From assembly GCF_016405145.1 (NCBI RefSeq), contig NZ_JAEKIA010000016.1, positions 1-40,890 on the forward strand: a stretch of DNA of 40,890 nucleotides, read 5' to 3'. This DNA comes from Schaalia cardiffensis. GTDB lineage: Bacteria > Actinomycetota > Actinomycetes > Actinomycetales > Actinomycetaceae. Position 1 is the first letter of the stretch. Every line of letters starts with the position of its first letter. A program made the position numbers and the translations under genes. Below the pieces are notes generated by a model. That model did no database searches. It saw only the letters and a list, made by a program, of their open reading frames with translations, and was not told where the DNA came from. Shown here in pieces: positions 36,636 through 40,890 of this stretch.

Positions 36636-37618
36636 CAACGTGGAGTGATCTTCTCACCTGGGATCCTGAGCCCCTCCGCCAGGCCTCAGCAGAATTGACG
36701 ATGACGGCTCGAAGAATCTACACGGTCGCGGACGACATTGGGAATGCCCGACCATCCGGAGACGAGTGGAGTGGGAAGAGTGCAGATGCCGCAAGGCGCA
36801 AGCTGTCAGATCTGTCGAATGCTCTCGGCGAACTTGCCTCGCAGATCGACAAGACAGCACAGGATCTTGACACGGATGCAGCGCAGGTTGATCGCACGAG
36901 GAACAACGTTCGCAGTGCCCTCGACTATGCGGCCTCGCGTGGTCTAACGATCACAGCTGAAGGTTCGGTCGTCGCGCCACCGACTGCTGATGATGCGGCG
37001 AGTGTCCATAGTGACCTTGATGAGTGCGCGCGCCTGGTCCAACGGGCGATTGATGCCGCCGCAGAATTCTTCCGATCGTCGACCTGCCTTCAATTCTCTC
37101 AGGCAGTGCGGAGCTTCCTCTTCGAACTAGGAAAAGCTCTCGTGCAGGACCACGTTGCTCAGAGGATTGCTGAGGGCATTGCTTCCGCGATCGCCGCAGT
37201 GACACCATCTTGGGCAGGGGCTGGAGCGCTCGTTGGCGGTGGCGTCGCAACGGTTTCCATTCCTGACCCTGCCTTGGTCAAAGCCGCGGGAGGCTTTCTC
37301 AAATTCGGCGCGGTTGGTATTGGCGCGGCCATAGACTTCACTGGGCAAATGCAGGCGGTGAGAGCCGGGCAGCAGGATGTCGGTGACGCTGTCATTAAGA
37401 CGGCGGCTCATACTGGAATCGGCATTGGTTCGGCCGTTGCAGCCGGTGCGATTATGGGGTCGGTCTTCCCCGGTGTCGGAACGGTTGTCGGCGCGCTCGG
37501 CGGTGCTGTCGTAGGTTCGGTCCTGTCAATTGCTGGGTCGGGGCTCTTTGATGCTGCTTACGATGCTCTCGGGGGCTGGAAGGGCATTGGGAACGCAATT
37601 CTCGGGCGGTGGAGGTGA
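36632..37618 (+). CDS. WXG/LXG-like type VII effector with glycine-zipper C-terminus
   Basis: The 328-residue protein has an N-terminal helical hairpin of the WXG100 type, with W46-S-G48 (DEWSGKSADAARRKL) at the turn and heptad-like helices to about residue 100. A second helical stretch (125-180) leads into a hydrophobic, Gly/Ala-rich C-terminus. Residues 262-303 hold repeated G-x3-G spacing (for example GVGTVVGALGGAVVG). This is the layout of LXG toxins that insert in membranes by glycine zippers. No enzymatic toxin motif is visible. It is flanked by a small helical gene and a membrane protein. Its toxin role is an inference. Confidence 0.78.
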   Translation: MTTWSDLLTWDPEPLRQASAELTMTARRIYTVADDIGNARPSGDEWSGKSADAARRKLSDLSNALGELASQIDKTAQDLDTDAAQVDRTRNNVRSALDYAASRGLTITAEGSVVAPPTADDAASVHSDLDECARLVQRAIDAAAEFFRSSTCLQFSQAVRSFLFELGKALVQDHVAQRIAEGIASAIAAVTPSWAGAGALVGGGVATVSIPDPALVKAAGGFLKFGAVGIGAAIDFTGQMQAVRAGQQDVGDAVIKTAAHTGIGIGSAVAAGAIMGSVFPGVGTVVGALGGAVVGSVLSIAGSGLFDAAYDALGGWKGIGNAILGRWR

Positions 37619-37629
37619 ATTATTTTGTG

Positions 37630-38229
37630 ATGTCCGAAAGCACTCCGAAGAGCGGGGGGGTTGTCCTGCGCCGCAGAGATCTTTTCCCAATCGGGCAGTA
37701 TTACGGCAGAGCCGTGTTTGTTGGGGTAGGAGATGGCGTGCCGTACTTACTTTCAGCTGAGCGAAGCTTTTCGGGACCCCACGCGGCTTCAATCGGCGCA
37801 TGGGCTGGTGCTTTTGTCCTTTCTCCCGTGCTCTCCCTTGTTGCTTCAGCCCTTCTCGGCGGAGAACCCACGCTAGGAACGCTTCTCCTCGTAGTTGGCC
37901 TCGCTGCCCTCCCAGTTGCCGCTGTCATCGAGTTCGGTGCGGTTCGTCAAAGCCTCGAGCTTGAGCGCTCGGAAATCGAAACTCGAGCTCTGCTCGACCT
38001 CCTAGTGCGTTCTCGTCCACAGGGCCAGATTCTCGCATTGCTCGCCCCCGCTCATTTTGTTCTCTTCATCGTCCTTGCCGTGTTCGCCGCTTCGACGGCT
38101 CGGGTAGATCACCTCATCGGTGCTGCCTTCGCTCTCGGTCTTGCACCAATGTCTGTTTACGCGGCGCGTGCCGCGCATCATCGTCATCAATGGGGCCGTC
38201 GGTGGAGCCAGACCCTCCGATCCACATAA
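37630..38229 (+). CDS. Membrane protein, candidate immunity protein
   Basis: The 199-residue product (ATG at 37630; GTG codons at 37615 and 37627 are alternatives) has about four hydrophobic segments, near 50-75, 82-100, 137-155 and 160-178. It has a basic C-terminus rich in His and Arg. A GGAGGTG sequence overlaps the end of the previous gene. No family is recognised. A membrane protein directly after a putative membrane-active effector is the usual place for the cognate immunity gene; that assignment is inferred from context only. Confidence 0.75.
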   Translation: MSESTPKSGGVVLRRRDLFPIGQYYGRAVFVGVGDGVPYLLSAERSFSGPHAASIGAWAGAFVLSPVLSLVASALLGGEPTLGTLLLVVGLAALPVAAVIEFGAVRQSLELERSEIETRALLDLLVRSRPQGQILALLAPAHFVLFIVLAVFAASTARVDHLIGAAFALGLAPMSVYAARAAHHRHQWGRRWSQTLRST

Positions 38230-38253
38230 TTCACCCCACTGAAAGGAATAGAT

Positions 38254-38580
38254 ATGTCGGTTTCAACGCTTCGCCCGCTCTTGCCGCTCGGTTCTGTCGT
38301 TGTTCTCCACAACGGTGATGTCAAACTGATGATTATCGGGCGCGTCCCCCTCTATCGGGATGAGAGTATTTTTGGCTACTTCGATTACATGGCGATGAGA
38401 TACCCGGTCGGTTTGACTGAAGACTCGGTCGCATACTTTAACGCCGAGGACATCGCGGAGGTGCTTTTCGAAGGTTTCGCTGATGAGGAAGATGAGGCTA
38501 TCCAAACGGCCTACACCTCGGCCCTTGCCTCAGGCGGAATTCCTTACCAACGACTGAACACCGCCGATATTCGCTCCTAG
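38254..38580 (+). CDS. DUF4176-family protein, candidate effector chaperone
   Basis: The 108-residue product matches DUF4176: LLPLGSVVVLHNGDVKLMIIGR at its start (residues 9-30, given here in part), the FGYFDYMAMRYPVG segment, and FNAEDIAEVLFEGF. AAGGA lies 8 bases before the ATG. DUF4176 proteins are known mainly from LXG toxin loci of Firmicutes, where they are reported, as I recall, to help target the toxin to the type VIIb machine. Its presence at the end of this four-gene set is the main reason for reading the cassette as type VII-related. Confidence 0.85.
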   Translation: MSVSTLRPLLPLGSVVVLHNGDVKLMIIGRVPLYRDESIFGYFDYMAMRYPVGLTEDSVAYFNAEDIAEVLFEGFADEEDEAIQTAYTSALASGGIPYQRLNTADIRS

Positions 38581-38796
38581 TCTTTCAAGAACGTCGAGCT
38601 GTGTCCTTACTCGATGACGAGTTCCAATCGGAGTGTTGGTCCTTTGTGTAATCACTGGTGGAGTGCGAGGCTCAAGCCTCAGTTACTCTGCCGCGCGGTG
38701 CGGAGCAGACAAGGTGATTCCCGGCGTTGGGACTGACACGCCGACTGCACCCACCCTCCCACGATTGGATGCACTCTGCCTTGGTTGGATGCGCCT

Positions 38797-39315
38797 TCAG
38801 TCGATTGCGGGCCTGGGAGCCGGGGCGAGTGCACCGCGCTTGCGGCGGCGTAGGAGGATTCTCGTGACGAGGGCGAGGACGAGGACGAGGATAGTGACTC
38901 GGCCCGCGGTTGAACCTGCGATGGCGGCGATTGCCGCTGTCCAGATTGCCAGAAGCCCCAGCCCGTAGAGCAGGGCCCAGAGGACGCAGCCGGGGAGCAT
39001 GGCGAGAGTGTATGTTCGCCATTTCATCGCGACGATGCCTGCACCGGCGTTCACTGCGGTTTGAACACCGACGGTGAGGAAGCTCAAAGGGATGAGGATC
39101 ATTCCCCAACGGCCCAAAAGCGTGGCACCTTTACGTGGGATCGGACCTTCGAACCAGCGACCGATCGCCCCCACGATGCCTTGGCGATGCGAGGCGGAAA
39201 GAGCACCCCTGGCAGTCAGGCGTCCCAACCAGTAGGTTCCTTGTGCGCGGAAGAATACGGCGAAGAACAAGAAGATGAACAGGTTTGGCCCAGAAGCGGC
39301 CCATTCGGGAATCAT
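38797..39315 (-). CDS. DedA/VTT-like membrane protein
   Basis: The 172-residue protein has about four hydrophobic segments and the DedA-type sequence around RWGMILIPLSFLTVGVQTAVNAGAG followed by MKWRTYTLAMLPGCVLW (each quoted in part). The N-terminal FFRAQGTYWLGR also fits. It is shorter than full DedA proteins (about 200-220) and ends in a basic tail (RRRKRG). The ATG overlaps the zur stop by 4 bases, so it is the last gene of the zinc operon. The substrate is unknown; lipid or small-molecule transport is the family theme. Confidence 0.8.
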   Translation of the reverse strand: MIPEWAASGPNLFIFLFFAVFFRAQGTYWLGRLTARGALSASHRQGIVGAIGRWFEGPIPRKGATLLGRWGMILIPLSFLTVGVQTAVNAGAGIVAMKWRTYTLAMLPGCVLWALLYGLGLLAIWTAAIAAIAGSTAGRVTILVLVLALVTRILLRRRKRGALAPAPRPAID

Positions 39316-39704
39316 TCAGCAGACCTCGTACATTTCGAACACAGACCGAAAAGCTCCATCGAGTGGGAGACATCGGTGTAACCATGGGCGGCCGCGACTT
39401 CACTGACCCAGGATTCGATCTCGTGCTGCGCGATCTCCGCTGCGGCACCGCAATTGCGGCACACGAGATGATGATGGTGTTCGGTCGACTTGCAGTGGCG
39501 GAACAGGGACTCGCCCTCGGCGGAGCGAAGGACATCGACTGTGCCCTCATCGGCGAGGGACTGCAGATTGCGGTACACGGTCGCAAGGCCGACGCGCTGG
39601 CCTTGCGACTGGATGTCTTCGAAGATCTGCTGCGCGGAACGGAAGTCGTTCACCCGGGATAGCTCGGCGAATACCGCTTGACGCTGCTTCGTCATTCTCT
39701 GCAT
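39312..39704 (-). CDS. zur: Zinc uptake regulator, Fur family
   Basis: The 130-residue product has the Fur winged helix (MTKQRQAVFAELSRVNDFRSA and GLATVYRNLQSLADEG), the metal-site stretch HHHHLVCRNC with C82 and C85, and a second pair C122/C125 in LCSKC for structural zinc. Its location directly after znuC-znuB supports the zinc regulator Zur rather than Fur. I prefer the ATG at 39704, with AAGGG 7 bases upstream; an ATG at 39755 overlapping the znuB stop would add 17 residues and remains possible. Zur with zinc would repress the znu genes; the operator lies outside the window. Confidence 0.85.
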   Translation of the reverse strand: MQRMTKQRQAVFAELSRVNDFRSAQQIFEDIQSQGQRVGLATVYRNLQSLADEGTVDVLRSAEGESLFRHCKSTEHHHHLVCRNCGAAAEIAQHEIESWVSEVAAAHGYTDVSHSMELFGLCSKCTRSAE

Positions 39705-39751
39705 AAGGTAACCCTTCTCTTCCTCTCCACAGGGAGCATACCCGGCACGGC

Positions 39752-40693
39752 TCATACCCGCTCTGCGGGTTCGTTGTGGTGAGCGAGCTCAGGGTGCTCC
39801 GCGGAGGCTCTGACCTGGCGCATACGGGTGGCCCGCTGCTTCGCATCGATAATGGTGCGCACCGCGAATCCGAGCGCGTAGATGCCGATGGCGAGAACAA
39901 CGATCGAGGCCCCGGGTGAAAGGTCCACGAAGTAGGTGAAAGATAGGCCCGTGATGCAGATGAGTGCGCCGTACACCATGGAACGCGCCATTGTCGCCAT
40001 GAAAGAACGGGCGCTGAGCTGCGCAATGGCGACGGGGATCACCATGAGGGCGGAGACGAGGAGGGAGCCGACGACGCGCATGGCGATAGCGACGGTTAGC
40101 GCCGAAAGAATGGCGATCACCATCGACAATCCCCTCACGGGCAGGCCTGTGGAGCGGGCGAAATCCTCGTCGTTCGTCACAGAGAAGAGAGCCGGGGCGA
40201 TACCAACGCCGACCAGCAAGATGAGAACGGAAAGCGTCGAGATAATGAGGATGTCATCCCAGGTGACGGTTGCGATCGAGCCGAAAAGATAGCTGTTGAG
40301 CTGTGCGGAGGTACCGCCCGCCAGACCGATGAGGAGCACTCCGCCTGCGATTCCCCCGTAGAACAGCATCGCGAGGGCAACATCGGCGGAGGTGTGGCCC
40401 GACTGGCGGATCAACTCGATGGTGATCGCGCCCAGCACGGAGACGATCATCGCGCCGGGAAGGGCCCAAGAATCCTGGGGAGTCGCATTCGCGAAAGTGC
40501 CCGCGAGCCAGCCCAGTGCTACGCCTGTGAGGGAGACATGACCGATCCCGTCGCCGAGCATCGCGAGGCGCCGGTGAACCAGGTAGGTGCCCATGACGGG
40601 GCCGGAGAGGCCGACCAGGAGCGCGGCGATGAGGGAGCGCTGCATGAGGGAGGAGGAGAGAAGAGAAATGAGTCCTTCGATGATGGTGCTCAT
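39752..40693 (-). CDS. znuB: Zinc ABC transporter, membrane subunit
   Basis: The 313-residue product is an ABC-3 family permease with about eight membrane helices. It shows the family start (LIAALLVGLSGPVMGTYLV, then RRLAMLGDGIGHVSLTGVALG) and the ending with AIGIYALGFAVRTI. With ZnuC and a zinc-binding lipoprotein outside the window it imports Zn(II), possibly Mn(II). The start overlaps the znuC stop (ATGA). It has a His-containing C-terminal tail (residues AEHPELAHHNEPAERV). Confidence 0.93.
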   Translation of the reverse strand: MSTIIEGLISLLSSSLMQRSLIAALLVGLSGPVMGTYLVHRRLAMLGDGIGHVSLTGVALGWLAGTFANATPQDSWALPGAMIVSVLGAITIELIRQSGHTSADVALAMLFYGGIAGGVLLIGLAGGTSAQLNSYLFGSIATVTWDDILIISTLSVLILLVGVGIAPALFSVTNDEDFARSTGLPVRGLSMVIAILSALTVAIAMRVVGSLLVSALMVIPVAIAQLSARSFMATMARSMVYGALICITGLSFTYFVDLSPGASIVVLAIGIYALGFAVRTIIDAKQRATRMRQVRASAEHPELAHHNEPAERV

Positions 40694-40890
40694 TGCGCCC
40701 CCTTCAAGATGTCGTCGACGAGGGCGGGGCCAGTGGGGGCCGTCGGGTGAGCGTGGTGGTGTCCGCCTTCGTCTGCGTGCTGCTCGTGGTCGTCGAGGAC
40801 GTGGGGTGCGCCGTCGTAGCTGATGTGTCCCGATCCGATGTGGAGCTCTCGGTCCAGGAGGGGGCCGAGTTCGCCGAGTTCGTGGAGGAC
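40690..40890 (-). CDS. znuC: Zinc ABC transporter ATP-binding subunit, C-terminal part (cut by the window edge)
   Basis: The last 66 codons are present. VLHELGELGPLLDRELHIG fits the region after the switch histidine of metal-type ABC ATPases. A His/Asp-rich tail follows (DDHEQHADEGGHHHAHPT), which may bind zinc. The stop overlaps the znuB start by 3 to 4 bases. The Walker motifs lie outside the window; the identity rests on the tail and on the neighbouring znuB and zur genes. Confidence 0.8.
   Translation of the reverse strand, partial: VLHELGELGPLLDRELHIGSGHISYDGAPHVLDDHEQHADEGGHHHAHPTAPTGPALVDDILKGAQ

Overview
The window is high-GC chromosomal DNA from an actinobacterium. Gene content and order suggest the Actinomyces/Schaalia group (Actinomycetaceae): argS-lysA, phoH-ybeY-CBS protein-era, leuA with a small Leu-rich leader, recO-uppS, and znuC-znuB-zur. 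The genus is an inference from sequence style and was not confirmed by any search.

Layout. 0-3.5 kb: argS and lysA. 3.8-4.7 kb: an unrecognised minus-strand protein. 5.2-7.8 kb: an HrpB-type helicase with a short tandem-repeat array at each end. 8.1-10.2 kb: an ABC exporter and TetR operon whose single promoter is covered by two adjacent copies of a 16-bp palindrome. 10.5-14.7 kb: the translationally coupled run phoH, ybeY, CBS/CorC-type protein and era; Era carries a long acidic N-terminal extension. 14.7-16.5 kb: a gene-poor scar with decayed transposase remnants (IS3-like on the minus strand, and the 3' end of an IS110-like element).

16.5-30.8 kb is the most notable part, an eight-gene defence-type island. 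On the minus strand are a C5-cytosine DNA methyltransferase and a two-helix membrane protein of unknown function. Divergently, six tightly coupled genes encode a DUF1156 adenine methylase, a DUF499 ATPase with an N-terminal Swt1-like HEPN domain, a MORC/MutL-like GHKL ATPase, a DUF4420-type PD-(D/E)XK protein, a Z1-domain superfamily 2 helicase-like ATPase and a Vsr-type endonuclease. This looks like a fusion of two defence modules: the DUF1156/DUF499 pair, and the GHKL-ATPase/DUF4420/Z1/Vsr/C5-methylase set described for MutL/MORC-associated restriction systems and, in part, Mza. A palindrome sits on the candidate promoter. The island is followed by a broken IS110-family transposase (31.2-32.1 kb) whose 3' end matches the scar at 16.3 kb, so related IS ends flank the island in the same orientation.

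32.4-36.1 kb: leuA behind a leucine leader peptide with alternative hairpins, then recO and uppS. 36.3-38.6 kb: a four-gene cassette with the layout of a type VII secretion (LXG/WXG) toxin locus: small helical protein, WXG-domain protein with a glycine-zipper C-terminus, membrane protein (candidate immunity) and DUF4176 protein. No secretion machinery is in the window. 38.8-40.9 kb: the minus-strand zinc operon znuC (partial), znuB, zur and a DedA-like membrane protein. No tRNA, rRNA or CRISPR array was found.
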